Part shown: positions 1 through 9,996 of the stretch, piece after piece
Position numbering within the stretch: position 1 is the stretch's first letter
Layout of the letters: each line of letters starts with the position of its first letter
Assembly: GCA_003164755.1 (NCBI GenBank)
Contig: PLUB01000059.1
Coordinates: 40,751 to 104,750, forward strand
Source: Methanosarcina sp.
GTDB taxonomy: Archaea > Halobacteriota > Methanosarcinia > Methanosarcinales > Methanosarcinaceae
Direction: 5' to 3'
DNA length: 64,000 nucleotides
Position numbers and translations under genes: made by a program
The notes under the pieces: generated by a model
Databases searched by the model: none
Told to the model about the DNA's origin: nothing
What the model saw: only the letters and a program-made list of their open reading frames with translations

Positions 1-380
1 ATGAAACCTTTTTTTAGTCAAAAATCATTTATTCGACAATTAATGATTGGCGAGATACTAACGACTTTTCTACTTCTTTACTCTTGAGTATGGAATATAT
101 TTACAAGTAGGAGGGGCAAATAATGTAATTAAGAAAACAGAGTCGTTTTTATGAATATAAGATATGCTCTGCCAGTTGAATGCTGATATGTATTGATCGA
201 TATATTCGGAAAAATCTGTTCTCAAACCCTAAGATGTTGAAATGAATAGCCTGGAAGTATGTTTACCTAAAATAGCTCTTCGTTTTGAGCCTTCATCGAG
301 GGCTATAGGCGCTCTTCAGGATTACTTAATTGTCGTTTGCACTGATAAAAGTGGAGCAATTATTGAATGTCAGGTGGAGT

Positions 381-1028
381 ATGTTCAAAAACCGTAAAGA
401 TGCAGGAGAAAAGCTTGCCAAGGCTCTTGAAAAGTACAAGGCAGAAAACCCTCTTATTCTTGCTATTCCACGTGGGGGAGTGGAAGTAGGATTGCAGGTT
501 GCAAGGAAGCTTAAAGTGGATTTTTCCCTCATCATTGCAAGGAAACTGCCTTTTCCGGATAACCCTGAAGCTGGGTTTGGGGCAATAGCCGAGGACTGAA
601 GCACTATCATCTTTGAAAATGCGTATTACTAGCTCGAAGGAGAAAATATTGAGAAAATCAAACAGCAGCAGATTGCAGAGATCGATAGGCGTATAAAAAC
701 TCTTAGAGGAGGAAATTCCTTGCCTGATATGAAAGGAAGAACCGTGATACTGATAGATGATGGCATTGCAATGGGTTCTACAATGAGAGCAGCCATTGAA
801 CTCTGCAAAAATAGGGCAACTAGAAAAATTGTGGTCGCAGTACCTGTAGCTGGAAGAGAGGTGGCAGAAGAGATCGGCAATAAAGTCGACGAACTCGTAG
901 TGCTTGAAATTCCTCGATACTTCAGGGCTGTTGCGGAGGCTTATACGAAATGGTACGATATCACTGACGAGGAAGTTCTCGACCTGCTAAGAGAAAGCAT
1001 AAGAGAAAAAAACGCTGAAAAATTATAA
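381..1028 (+). pseudogene. Phosphoribosyltransferase, interrupted by two stops
   Basis: The reading frame encodes a type I phosphoribosyltransferase-fold protein. The N-terminal part reads MFKNRKDAGEKLAKALEKYK and is followed by an AIPRGGVEVG stretch. The PRPP-binding loop is clear in the second half (VILIDDGIAMGSTMRAAIEL). Members of this family salvage bases or transfer phosphoribosyl groups from PRPP; the substrate cannot be told here. The start at 381 is preceded by a GGTGGAG ribosome-binding site. Two stops lie in the same frame, TGA at 597-599 and TAG at 630-632, with clearly homologous protein between and after them, so there is no frameshift. TAG alone could be read as pyrrolysine in this genus, but TGA could not. 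The call is a nonsense-disrupted gene. It stands alone, with no operon partner. Confidence 0.8.
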
Positions 1029-1072
1029 TTTGGATGTACTCAAAGCTTAATAGAAGCCATTTTTGAGTTAAA

Positions 1073-1133
1073 TTTAGGACTTATGCAGTTGAAATGAAAA
1101 TCTATAGCTTTTAAACCTTCAACTGCCTAAATT
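1073..1133. repeat. Short MITE-like inverted repeat relic, family B
   Basis: The left end reads TTTAGGACTTATGCAGTTGAA and the right end is TTCAACTGCCTAAA, its reverse complement with six bases missing. The same termini flank a fuller copy at 61457-61577. It lies just downstream of the decayed phosphoribosyltransferase. Confidence 0.5.
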
Positions 1134-1930
1134 GTGATTTTGACCACAATATCTATTTGGCTTGATTTTTTACTTCACTTGCTTAATGTTTGCAATTTTA
1201 ATACAAAATTTAGTCTCATCTTTAATACTTTTTTTGCATTTACTGAGACGCAATCGGTCCTATATCCTATATGTTGTGTAATTTTGAGTAAGCAAATGAT
1301 TTTGATAAAATTAAAAAAATAAAAAGATAATTGTTAACTTATTAGTTGATCCTTTTTATACAACTGATAAATCAATATTGTTAACATTCTTACAACACAT
1401 GATGAAATACTAATTATTCTTTTTTTGTAGAGCAGGGGAACAAGTTAATTTTTGTAACTATGGGTATATTTGGTTAGATTGTTGCCCGATCAGTCATCAA
1501 AACCAAAAATTAATGATAATTTCGTGATCTTAGGCACATTTTTAGTTGCAAAATATCTCCTGTTTATTAAATTCCAAATTTTACGATAAATAGTATAAAT
1601 AAATTTTAAAATATTATATTTTGATGATGGAACAATTCCTTCCAAATGGCAACATTGAAAGAAGAAAATTTAGCCTACAAATAGGAATCGAGATAAATTG
1701 AGATTATAGTCACTTTAACATTGATAGATTACTTCATTAATTACAAATGAATATTATTTATAAATTTTAAAATTAATATTATTTATTTAGTATATATACT
1801 TACTGTAGTATATAACAATAGTAGGATAACATTCTCTAATATGGCAACAGAATTTCTAACAAATCTGAATCAAACACACCAAATTAAATGAGTTTTTATG
1901 TTTTATACCCTCAAACTTGGAGAGGAGTTG
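1134..1930. other. Non-coding AT-rich stretch with a likely promoter
   Basis: No supported gene is seen. A TATA-like element (AGTATATATA, 1789-1798) lies about 130 bp ahead of the MEDS sensor relic and could be its promoter with a long leader. Confidence 0.4.
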
Positions 1931-3047
1931 ATGAACGAAAACATGAGAAGATCTGGTATTGATATTATTGGAGATGTACCTTGGGGAACTCATATCTGCC
2001 AATTTTATAATTCAAAAGAAGATTTGACGGAAATTCTGGTTCCTTATTTCAAAGCGGGATTGGAAAACAATGAGTTCTGCCTCTGGATCACTGCACAACC
2101 TCTGGAAGCCGAGGACGCAAAAGAAGCTTTAAGAGGTGCTGTATCTGATTTTAATGATTATTTGGCTAAAGGGTAAATAGAAATCATCTCTTACACTTGC
2201 GTGCAAGTAGCTAGGCACATTTCCGATTCGGAAAGGATCATAAATTACTGGATCGAAAAACTCAATCATGCCCTGGAAAGTGGCTACAGTGGGCTGAGGT
2301 TCAGTGGAAATAGTTCTTGGGTGGGAAAAAAAGATTGGGTTTATTTTGTTGATTATATGGGAAAACTGGATGATATTATAGGTAAATACCGAATGATAGC
2401 TTTGGGCTCATACCTTGTCGACAAGTATAGCACAATCTATATTGTTGAAGTGGTCTCCAACCATCAATTTTCTTTGAGCAAAAAGGAAGGAAAATGGGAG
2501 AAGATAAATAATTTCGGGCGAAAGAAAGCTGAAGAAGCAGTTATTCATGCCACCAAAGGATTGGGAATATACCTTTGATGCTGTGCCAGACCTGATTGTT
2601 ATATTAGACACTGAATTTCGAATTGTTCGTGCAAACAACTCCATGGCAGCAAGTTTGGGGATGACACCCGAACAGTGCATTGGATTGACTTGCTACAGGG
2701 TTGTACATGGAATGGAGGAGCCTCCCCATTTTTGCCCGCACAGGCAGTTGCTTAGTGATGGGTTTGAACATACTGTGGAGATTTGTGAGGATTTTCTCGG
2801 TGGTTATTTTATAGTAAGCGTCTCGCCACTGCATGATTATGGGGGAAAACTCACTGGGTGCATTCATGTTGCTCGCAATATCAACGAGCGAAGAGAAGCA
2901 GAGGAAACTTTAAAAAAAGCATATGATAATTTAGATAAGTTAATTAAAGAAAGAACAAATCAACTTGAGAAAGCTTACAACTCGTTAAAGGAAAGTGAAA
3001 AAAGGCTTGGTGTCATGGCCCATAGTATCGTGATTGTGTACATTTGA
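1931..3047 (+). pseudogene. MEDS-PAS sensor protein (histidine kinase type), disrupted
   Basis: The N-terminal 180 or so residues match the MEDS domain (methanogen/methylotroph DcmR-type sensory domain): GIDIIGDVPWGTHICQFY, then YFKAGLENNEFCLWIT and later VVSNHQFSL. A PAS domain follows (YTFDAVPDLIVILDTEFRIV, then CPHRQLL), then a coiled coil (NINERREAEETLKKAYDNLD). In this genus such proteins usually continue into a histidine kinase, which is absent. ATG 1931 is preceded by GGAGAGGAG. A TAA at 2174-2176 replaces the usual Q in the KGQIEIISYT-type segment. A frameshift near 2560 separates MEDS from PAS, and the protein ends at 3047 before any HisKA motif. The gene is disrupted and 3'-truncated. 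Its ligand is unknown. Confidence 0.8.
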
Positions 3048-3101
3048 TACTATTTATTTAAAGATATTACTTTATATAAAATATGTGAAAAATGTATATT
3101 C

Positions 3102-3140
3102 TTTCATATTCAACTAATATATTTCATATTCAACTAATAT
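3102..3140. repeat. Two-copy tandem repeat, 20-bp period
   Basis: TTTCATATTCAACTAATAT occurs at 3102-3120 and again at 3122-3140, separated by one A. It lies directly after the end of the truncated sensor and may mark a slippage or end-joining event. Confidence 0.8.
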
Positions 3141-4042
3141 TCATGATTCAGAAATGCACTATTGCTTAGATCCCGAAATAAAATATTTTAGTGTAGTTTT
3201 GTGTCTGAAAGTAAAAAATTATCAAGGAGCTCTTCGATAGATCATGTCTCCTCCCACAACTTATGGGATCTATTTTTTGATACGTCATTGATGCTCATAA
3301 GGTCTCAGTTATTCACCACTATTTATCTGGTCAAGGATTGAGATTCCATATCTTTAGGATATCCCTGCGGGATCAGACTGCTGCAAAATATTAAGGATCA
3401 AGAATTAGAGCACTCTTCAAAATAAGTGCGTATCTTAAAATTAAATCAACTTCTGTAATTATATCATTAACAGGCTTGAGTTAAAATATAGATAGGGAAA
3501 AATTCCAAAATAAACATAGACATCTCTATCAATTCATATTCATGTAGAATTACTCTATATACTTTATTTACAGTTTTTATCTTTTGCAGTTTTTTTCCAT
3601 TGAAATATTATTACTATGTAACTATGTGGCACATTTTCATATTCAGAGATACGAGTAGCTGTATGTTGGACAAACCCACTTTTGGCAGAAGTCTTCATAA
3701 AAATAACATTCTATTGTAATTGTTTTTTTAAAAATTACTCCCAAATCGTAGTTATTTATCTCAACTGAATCTTCAGGAAGAAAGTTTTCTTCAATAAAAT
3801 TTAATATTAGGTATCTAAAGACTTTGATAAGGAGAATATTTTCACAGATTTGGATCCACAAAGTCGATTCATCATATATTTCTTACTTAATCAAAGATGC
3901 AAGAAAAAATATAATCGCATCACATCAAAGATTCAATTTATCGATGCAATCTCAAGCATAAGATTATTAGCCCTCAGTAGATGTCCATCTGATAAGCTGT
4001 TAGCATCAATCCAGTCTTCGAAAATGATCTATTCTGCAATTT
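3141..4042. other. No gene recognised
   Basis: AT-rich DNA with only short, non-homologous ORFs on both strands. No RNA gene or clear hairpin terminator was seen. Confidence 0.4.
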
Positions 4043-4237
4043 TTAATAGATTTCCTTAACCCTTCCAATCTGACCATTTGTTAATTGAACTTTTATTCCA
4101 TGCTGATGATTTGAAGAATTAGTCAAAATTCGCTTCACAATGCCTTGAGTAATTTTTCCGCTCCTCTGGTCTTTTTTTAAGACAATCCCTACATTCAACC
4201 CTTCTTTAATGTTTGCTCTAATACTACTGCTGTTCAT
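4043..4237 (-). CDS. ywbE: YwbE family protein
   Basis: This is a 64-residue protein with the hallmark YwbE/DUF2196 sequence: GLNVGIVLKKDQRSGKITQG, then IVKRILTNSSNHQHGIKV and a closing NGQIGRVKEI. The family is small (about 60-70 residues), widespread in bacteria and archaea, predicted to be a beta-rich KOW-like fold, and has no established role. I chose the ATG at 4235-4237 (MNSSSIRANIKEG) because the homologous region begins just after it; an open extension upstream has no family similarity. No strong ribosome-binding site precedes it. A decayed IS200 element begins about 45 bp upstream, so the native promoter may have been disturbed. Confidence 0.8.
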   Translation of the reverse strand: MNSSSIRANIKEGLNVGIVLKKDQRSGKITQGIVKRILTNSSNHQHGIKVQLTNGQIGRVKEIY

Positions 4238-4279
4238 GGAGGAAGGTAAATTTTGGAATATATCAACGTTGCTGTTGAG

Positions 4280-4435
4280 AATCCTGCTGCAAGTAACTGG
4301 GTATGTTAGTGCCACAGTAATGGGCAATATAGAAATTATTCAAAATCAAGTCTCTTTATTTGATTATATGCATTTTTGTTCTTGCTTCCCTTATTTTCAA
4401 CATAAATTTTGATAACATCGGAAGTTGTTACATAG
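4280..4435. repeat. IS200-type right-end segment, copy 1
   Basis: This segment aligns by eye with 55566-55715: both contain GGGTATGTT, GCCACAG, AAATTATTCAAAAT and ATTTTCAACAT in order. Here it overlaps the 3' end of a tnpA relic, so the repeat is the end of an IS200-type element. Confidence 0.6.
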
Positions 4436-4590
4436 TCAAGTATTCCAATGTTTTTTATCTTCTGCATAATTTTTGAAGGAGAATATTTTGGTTCAGCACC
4501 AACGAAAAGATGAATGTGATCACCATCATTATAAATTGCATCAAACTCAAAACAGTAATTTTGACAAATTCCAAGTATTATGTTCTTCAA
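4336..4590 (-). pseudogene. tnpA: IS200/IS605 Y1 transposase, internally deleted
   Basis: The protein has the HUH motif (NDGDHIHLFVGAEPKYSPSK) and the tyrosine helix (SDVIKIYVENKG) of TnpA. The two are joined by a short linker (IMQKIKNIGILDYVTT), where full-length relatives carry about 50 more residues including the WGGEFWSDG-like segment. The N-terminal strand is also missing. At 84 residues against about 135-145 it cannot be an active transposase. It may be a deletion derivative mobilised in trans, or a dead copy. Confidence 0.75.
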
Positions 4591-4732
4591 AAAGTTGATG
4601 ATTTATGTGGTTAAAAGAAAGTGTATACAATATTTGAAACAAAAAAAATATGTAGTGCTTTATTTTTTGTACACAATGATTTACATTCATCAGTTACATT
4701 TAAATTCCAAAGGAGTTAAGAACATATATCCA

Positions 4733-5155
4733 CTATTTAGCAACTGTTCTTGTGGAGGTTTCCACTTTTAAGCGAGCTGTGGGAGAATTAGACCTGAATG
4801 AGCAGTTATTTTTCAACCTCCCTGCTTTATTATTTAGCTCTTCGGACCCAAAACTGCTATTGCAGGTACTTTTAATCCCTCTTGCTTTCATGTAGATCTT
4901 ACATATCCTCGTTACAAAGTCGTCGATTTTATTGTCGATCAATTCCTGAGCAAGTTTTTTAATCAATTCCTTCGTCTCGCCCTTAGATTCAATCTTGTAC
5001 CCTCTTTTTCTCAAAATATACTGGGAAACTGCCGATGGAACAATACCCAGCAACTTTGCGGAAGTTGCCTGTGACTTTTCTTTATTTACAAGTTTGATTG
5101 CGATATTGTCTCTTATTGTGGGAACAATAGCCTATACAGCCTTCTGGCATGGAGG
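4733..5155 (-). pseudogene. COG2522-type HTH regulator, disrupted
   Basis: Minus-strand translation gives TIRDNIAIKLVNKEKSQATS and then AKLLGIVPSAVSQYILRKRG, an XRE-like helix-turn-helix, followed by a conserved tail ending in CKIYMKARGI. This is the architecture of archaeal COG2522 regulators. Upstream the frame continues as CQKAV-stop-AIVPTIR, where relatives have a tryptophan, so TGG has become TAG at about 5132-5134; another stop lies further upstream and no start codon is seen. The last 45 or so codons (SFGSEELNN and on) do not look like the family and may be out of frame. Confidence 0.65.
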
Positions 5156-5548
5156 GGGAGTTCACAAAAAAGGAATATATTTAGTCCAATACAGCCCCGA
5201 AAATCATTTACATGCGCTAAGAATAAATTTGTAGCTCAGGAAACAGCGACACCTTGGCTTATAAAGTTCCGGTCACTTTTTGGATGCTCGGAGGTACAAA
5301 CTGTAAATCAATATCATTTTGCAAATAAAATTCAGAAATGTAGTAGATATCCGCCTAACATAGCAATATTTATTAGAGTCCACAGTATATAACAGACAAA
5401 TAAAATTTCGGCCTTATCCATCAGTCATTGATCAAATATGTAAAAAGAATAACTATTCCATTTTTAGGAATTTGGAAGGGCTTTGTGTTCCAATTTCAAT
5501 AACTCAAAGACATGTTCAAAATTTAGATTTAAAGAAAGTAGGTATTGT

Positions 5549-6712
5549 ATGTCCGATCTCAAAGAAACTAGCTTAGGAATTACCTGTGATCCTACGAAAG
5601 TGGCTCAAAAAAAAACTCATTATTACCCAGAAATAAATTATTTAAGGGGGTTTGCAATATTATCTGCGATTAGTGTTCACGTTTCTGGTAATTTTACAGA
5701 AATGTCTAAAATTAATTTATTAACAATATTGTATATGGCAATTGATGCTCTTTCTGGTGTTGCAGTTCCAGCTTTTATAATTATTTCTGGGTTTGTATTA
5801 TATAATAGTTACAATGTAAATTTTCAAATCGGACATTTTTATTTAAAGAGATTTAAATACATTCTACCTCCATACTTCATCTTTTCTATCTTATATACTA
5901 TTTACGATTCCAAAATCCATCATCTAATAATAATAAATAAACCACTTAATTTGGATTTATCAGATTTTTTAATTAAGCTTCTTACAGGTGGAGCTTATTA
6001 CCATTTATGGTTTTTTGCTCTAATAATTCAACTATATCTTCTATATCCTATAATTTTGAAAATATATACTTATTTTGAAAATAAAAATAGTGTTGCGTTA
6101 TTTTTAGTAGTAGCATGTATATTCGGGATAATATACGATATTCTTCTGAAGAATCATATTTTATTTTTAAAAAATATTAAATTTATTAGCTATTTATTTT
6201 ATTTTATATTTGGGATGTTTATGAGAAGTAACTATGAATTCATTAAAATGAAATCGTTTTCAAAAAAATATTATTCTTATATATTTATTTTTTTGTTACT
6301 CGGGACATTCTTAAATATTGTGGATTCTGCAAAAGAGTACTTTTTTTACAATTTATTTAGTTTTGGTCCAGGGTATGAACAAATATGGGAAGTATTTGAC
6401 ATTGTTGTTCCACGGTTATATTTCACCATAATTGTTATAGTTATGTTATATATTTCAATATTTTTATCTAAGTCAAAAAGCTTACGAATTATCGATAAAT
6501 TAGGTTCATATTCATTCCCAATTTATTTGGTACATGCAATTATATTAAACTTGATTGTTCTAGTGTTATCTAAAATTGGATTTACTTGGAATAATTTATT
6601 ATTCTATCCTTGTGTATTTGTTCTGACATTGATTTTGAGTATATTTTCAGTAATAATTTTTGAACAAATACCATATGGTAAATATATAGATGGTGTTGGT
6701 AAAACGAGTTGA
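5549..6712 (+). CDS. Acyltransferase 3 family membrane protein
   Basis: This is an integral membrane O-acyltransferase of the acyltransferase-3 (OafA/NodX-like) family, which acylates sugars or glycans at the cytoplasmic membrane. Diagnostic segments are NYLRGFAILSAISVHVSG near residue 35, VPAFIIISGFVLYNSY near residue 80, and HFYLKRFKYILPPYFIF near residue 110. About ten hydrophobic helices follow, ending in SFPIYLVHAIILNL and a last helix. I take ATG 5549 (MSDLKETS) as the start; a TTG 66 bp upstream has a GGAAGGG too close to it. The gene is monocistronic, complete and very AT-rich, which with the surrounding IS and pseudogenes hints at transfer. The acceptor is unknown. Confidence 0.8.
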   Translation: MSDLKETSLGITCDPTKVAQKKTHYYPEINYLRGFAILSAISVHVSGNFTEMSKINLLTILYMAIDALSGVAVPAFIIISGFVLYNSYNVNFQIGHFYLKRFKYILPPYFIFSILYTIYDSKIHHLIIINKPLNLDLSDFLIKLLTGGAYYHLWFFALIIQLYLLYPIILKIYTYFENKNSVALFLVVACIFGIIYDILLKNHILFLKNIKFISYLFYFIFGMFMRSNYEFIKMKSFSKKYYSYIFIFLLLGTFLNIVDSAKEYFFYNLFSFGPGYEQIWEVFDIVVPRLYFTIIVIVMLYISIFLSKSKSLRIIDKLGSYSFPIYLVHAIILNLIVLVLSKIGFTWNNLLFYPCVFVLTLILSIFSVIIFEQIPYGKYIDGVGKTS

Positions 6713-7056
6713 GTAGCTAAAATTATGCTGGTCCCGCAAAATCCTAATAGTCATCAAATAAAACAACTGAGTGAATTTTAGAAAAATCATACTTTGTGCA
6801 CAAAAATAGTTGAATTATTTAAAACTATGGCTTGAAATTAGTTTTATCCCTTTTCAAAAAAAGACATCAGTTGCGAATTGACAGAAAAAGGATTTCAGAA
6901 AATTGGGTTTGAAGGTATACTTTAATCCATTATTTATCATTGGACTTGCGCGGCTGAACGAGAAATTGATGGCATTAAAACCCAAACTATTTAAGCATAA
7001 ATTAAATTAGGGGTATATTGCACTTGATTTTGTAACATAAATATATAAGTTATATA
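6713..7056. other. No gene recognised
   Basis: Non-coding by eye on both strands. No terminator hairpin was identified after the acyltransferase gene. Confidence 0.4.
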
Positions 7057-7524
7057 TCAGTAGTACTCTTGTTGATTGTTTAATATATCTTCGTAATCCC
7101 TAATATCAGAGTTTATGAAATAAAATAGCATTCTTATCGCGTTATCCTTTGTAGGGTCCTTACAGCATCTTTTAAATGAATCTTCGGTATGTATCGTTGC
7201 ATATCTAAAAGCCTAGGTTTCGAATTTTTGAAGATTTTCTTTTCCCATGATAGTACCGTTAGTTATACATTTCTCGAGATCCCTTTTAAGCGGATAATAA
7301 AAGCAATCTAGTGTTTCTTTTATTTTTTTTCTCGCCATAATATACAAATTGACGTGGACATACATATAAATTTCACACTGTTTGATCATATCGAATCTTG
7401 TCAGAATTATATAAATATCAAAGTTCTTATTACCAAAATCGCCACCATGGCTTCTTAGCTTCCGGTGTTTCTTAGCTTTCTGATTGATTAAGATCTGCAT
7501 TTGTAGCATGTAATTGTTGTGCAT
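7057..7524 (-). CDS. Hypothetical ORF with one in-frame amber codon
   Basis: A single frame runs from MHNNYMLQMQ to an end NNQQEYY followed by TGA (7057-7059). It is interrupted only by TAG at 7213-7215, within GKENLQKFET-TAG-AFRYATIHTEDS. Protein-like composition continues after the TAG for 51 codons (SFKRCCKDPTKDNAIRMLFY). In Methanosarcina, UAG can be decoded as pyrrolysine, so read-through is possible; equally this may be a plain nonsense mutation or chance openness. The N-terminal third overlaps an older relic in another frame and is probably not real; a start nearer MIKQCEIYMY is plausible. I do not recognise the family. Confidence 0.3.
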
Positions 7525-7790
7525 TGATTTGAGATCTTGTTCTATTTGAATTGAATTCTCTATTTCTTGCTTTAATGCTTCAATGTGATTCTGTAATTCT
7601 TCTGATCATGCGCATAATTGAGCCATTTTTACCGGATCTGGAGCAACATACAGGCCTTCATTTAGTCTTTGGATCTCAAATTTCAAGATACATTTCTGTG
7701 TCAGGCGTGTGCCCAAACTTATCCATTACATGTCCAAAAGTATCCACTGTATGTCTAATTGTATCCATTATGTGACCATTAAATAATAAC
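7430..7790 (-). pseudogene. Degenerate coding relic with short internal repeats
   Basis: One minus-strand frame reads IRHTVDTFGHVMDKFGHTPD, a short repeat of D-T/K-x-x-H type, then two stops, then Gln/Glu-rich coiled-coil text in a shifted frame (ALKQEIENSIQIEQDL). It ends with PEAKKPWWRFW followed by TAA at 7430-7432. Such a basic-aromatic tail after a coiled coil is typical of DNA-binding or plasmid-like accessory proteins in this genus. Several stops and shifts make it a relic. The family is not identified. Confidence 0.35.
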
Positions 7791-8682
7791 TCTAGCCCGT
7801 CACATACTGCTCACGTGGGGCTATCATACCTAAGTTACTCGACTTTTTCCCACAAAGAAACAGGGACCCAAGAATAAACTTTTCTTTTTTCTTCAGCTAT
7901 TGGTATAAGGACGGACACATAGAATAAAAACTTATATATTTATGCCGAAATATCTCTTGGATGTATCCTATTTTTAGGAGTTTGTATCAGAATTATTATA
8001 CAATAACTCCCCATATTTTTTCCTTGTAAATGGTAATAATAACGATTTTGTAATGTTCATGGGTATGTATCTTACTATTTTTTGATTTACTAAGTACTTT
8101 TCCAGAGCAAATTAGTATATTCGATCTGATATGTCATGATCGTTTTCTAGGTACATAAACAGAAATTAGGTTGTTTTCTGGAACCCACTAAAGAAAAATT
8201 ATATGTAACAAATGATGATCATTAACGATGTCTCTAATTGACACAACCAAAAGAACAGTTGTTTCCACTGTGACTTTCGGAAGTGTGGCTAATGAAATTG
8301 CAGTCAAAAAGGAGCTAACTTTTTAGGGGACAACCTTATAAAGGGTAACATTATATGAGCTAACCTGAGATAAGTTTATTATTTAATATTAAGCCTTTTA
8401 AAGTGAAAACACTTTATTATGCAAAATTAAACGGGGTATTTCTTAATTTATTTTATAGAATGTGTGCTTGCCTTATTAGAAACTAAATATCCTCACACCT
8501 ATTCAAAATCAATTTTTCTCATTTGCTCATATGCTTCATTGAGCAGATACCTGATTAAATTAAAGTATAGGAGAATTTACTTTTTATTGCTAAACGTTGG
8601 GTTTCCTATTAGAGATGAAGGATATCTATTATCTTCAATTTAAAACTTCAAAGTGTATAAAGCTGAATATGATTTAGTTACA
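7791..8682. other. Mostly non-coding; one 32-codon ORF
   Basis: A short ORF at 8228-8326 on the plus strand (MSLIDTTKRTVVSTVTFGSV and 12 more residues) has protein-like composition but no ribosome-binding site and no recognised family. Nothing else can be supported. Confidence 0.3.
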
Positions 8683-8692
8683 AAATATATAA
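8683..8692 (+). promoter_or_regulatory. TATA box ahead of small ORF
   Basis: AATATATAAA lies about 40 bp before the start codon at 8731, a normal distance for an archaeal promoter with a short leader. Confidence 0.45.
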
Positions 8693-8730
8693 ATAGAGTT
8701 AGTGTTATTAATATTGAATGGAGGGCATAA

Positions 8731-8820
8731 ATGGAAAATAATCTTGAAGAAGTCGAGAGAGATTACATAGAATTTAGAAAAGAAATTGAAGAGGAAGAAC
8801 ACAGAAAGAGTGAAAAATGA
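8731..8820 (+). CDS. 29-residue acidic/charged small protein
   Basis: ATG 8731 is preceded by GGAGGG with 7-nt spacing and by a TATA box at 8683, a full expression signal set. The product (MENNLEEVERDYIEFRKEIE plus nine residues) is almost entirely charged and predicted to be a single amphipathic helix or coiled coil. No family is recognised. Small charged proteins of this sort often bind a larger partner, but none is encoded nearby. It is followed by a relic-like repeat. The good ribosome-binding site is the main reason to believe it. Confidence 0.5.
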   Translation: MENNLEEVERDYIEFRKEIEEEEHRKSEK

Positions 8821-9399
8821 CATGTTAAAAACTCAGATAATGTAAGAGATCAATGAATAAATTGATGGACAAATAAAACCTCTTCCACTGTTTTTTTAGT
8901 ACGTAGATTTTTACGGCGGTTTATCAAAATTCTAGTATATCCTTAATATTCTATGTATCTTTTCGCATTCAGCTTTTAAGCATTTTAATGACTTGGCCAT
9001 GAAGTTTTGATTTTTTTGTACATTCCAACCTGTAATATTCTTAAATTTTGGTCTAGGAAACTTAGTTTATCTTCCATTTTTGCATAGCTTTCTCCCCAAT
9101 CTTTCTACATTTTATTGCTCAATGATCTATTCTCTCAACTTATCTTGCCAAATTGAATTAAGGCTCTAGCTTGATACCCTGTAGGAAAGATAGTTTTTAG
9201 CTCATGAACAGTAGATTCTAGTGCTATCATTACCTCATTTTTTACTTCGTTAAAGTCGCAGGAAAAACTTTTAAAACAATGTATATTAAAGAAATAGGTA
9301 ATTACAAATTGACCACAATTCAGGTTTTGCTTGTTCCCTTGCAAATTATCGAATTTATTATGAACGATCTTAATGTAAAATTTGTATTATATTACTATT
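8821..9399. other. No supported gene; possible minus-strand relic
   Basis: A 69-codon minus-strand ORF (9135-9344) contains protein-like text (VMIALESTVHELKTIFPTGY), and more such text continues past its stop, which suggests an old decayed gene of unknown family. Part of 8850-8950 loosely resembles repeat family D. Confidence 0.3.
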
Positions 9400-9486
9400 G
9401 AGGATTTGATAGACATCTAATTTTCACGAGTCATTTATATACCAGTTCTAAACATATGATAAATATAGGAGTTTATCGAAATCCTC
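9400..9486 (+). repeat. Family A MITE-like repeat, copy 1
   Basis: It starts GAGGATTTGATAGAC and ends GTTTATCGAAATCCTC, forming terminal inverted repeats around the shared core GATTTTCACGAGT-like box, TATATACCA and CATATGA. Other copies lie at 17203, 24457, 53651, 54541, 57437 and 63666. Confidence 0.7.
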
Positions 9487-9554
9487 GATTATCTATTGAG
9501 ATGATATGAATACCTGATATAAACATATTTGAATCAATTTTTATTTCATATGAT

Positions 9555-9935
9555 TTGCAAAGGACCGCTTTGGTTCTTGTGATAATTGGATTCATTGCTA
9601 TGATAATGAGATTAGGTATATTAAATAAATATAAATTGAAAATACATGATTTAATATTTACACTTGCTTATTTATTAGTAATTTTATCTCTTTCACCCAT
9701 GATAAATTCTGCATACTTTGTCATAATTTTTCACATAATTTCTTTTTTGATTTTAATCCACGGCTTAATAGGAATTGTGTTTTTAGTTATGGGATTTGTA
9801 TTTGTAATAAATAAAGGAAACTTAAAAATCAAAAGAGAATGGAAAAATAAAAGAAATATGCAAATTCTTGAAGCTTTGTGGTTTATAAACTTTATATTAG
9901 GCACTTATTTAGTAGTTGGTTTGTTCAATCACTAG
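9555..9935 (+). CDS. Small multi-pass membrane protein, DUF420-like topology
   Basis: A 126-residue ORF has four hydrophobic segments: ALVLVIIGFIAMIM, LIFTLAYLLVILSLSP, YFVIIFHIISFLILIHGLIG with its extension, and ALWFINFILGTYLVVGLF. A basic loop (NLKIKREWKNKRNMQ) precedes the last helix. Order and length resemble DUF420/YozB-type proteins (histidine in helix 3, basic loop, final helix), but the match is by eye only. The TTG at 9555 lacks a good ribosome-binding site; ATG 9600 is an alternative start that would remove helix 1. No neighbours share the strand except a small ORF after it. Confidence 0.45.
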   Translation: MQRTALVLVIIGFIAMIMRLGILNKYKLKIHDLIFTLAYLLVILSLSPMINSAYFVIIFHIISFLILIHGLIGIVFLVMGFVFVINKGNLKIKREWKNKRNMQILEALWFINFILGTYLVVGLFNH

Positions 9936-9996
9936 GTTTGTTGTTAACATAATTACATTAAAAAGAATACTTAAAAGGCAGATTAAGGATTCCATT

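Noticed and set aside
326..610. 94-codon minus-strand ORF
   Set aside because: Shadow of the phosphoribosyltransferase relic on the plus strand, which has clear family motifs.
630..632. Amber codon in the phosphoribosyltransferase as pyrrolysine
   Set aside because: A TGA stop 33 bp upstream in the same frame already ends translation, so UAG read-through could not restore the protein.
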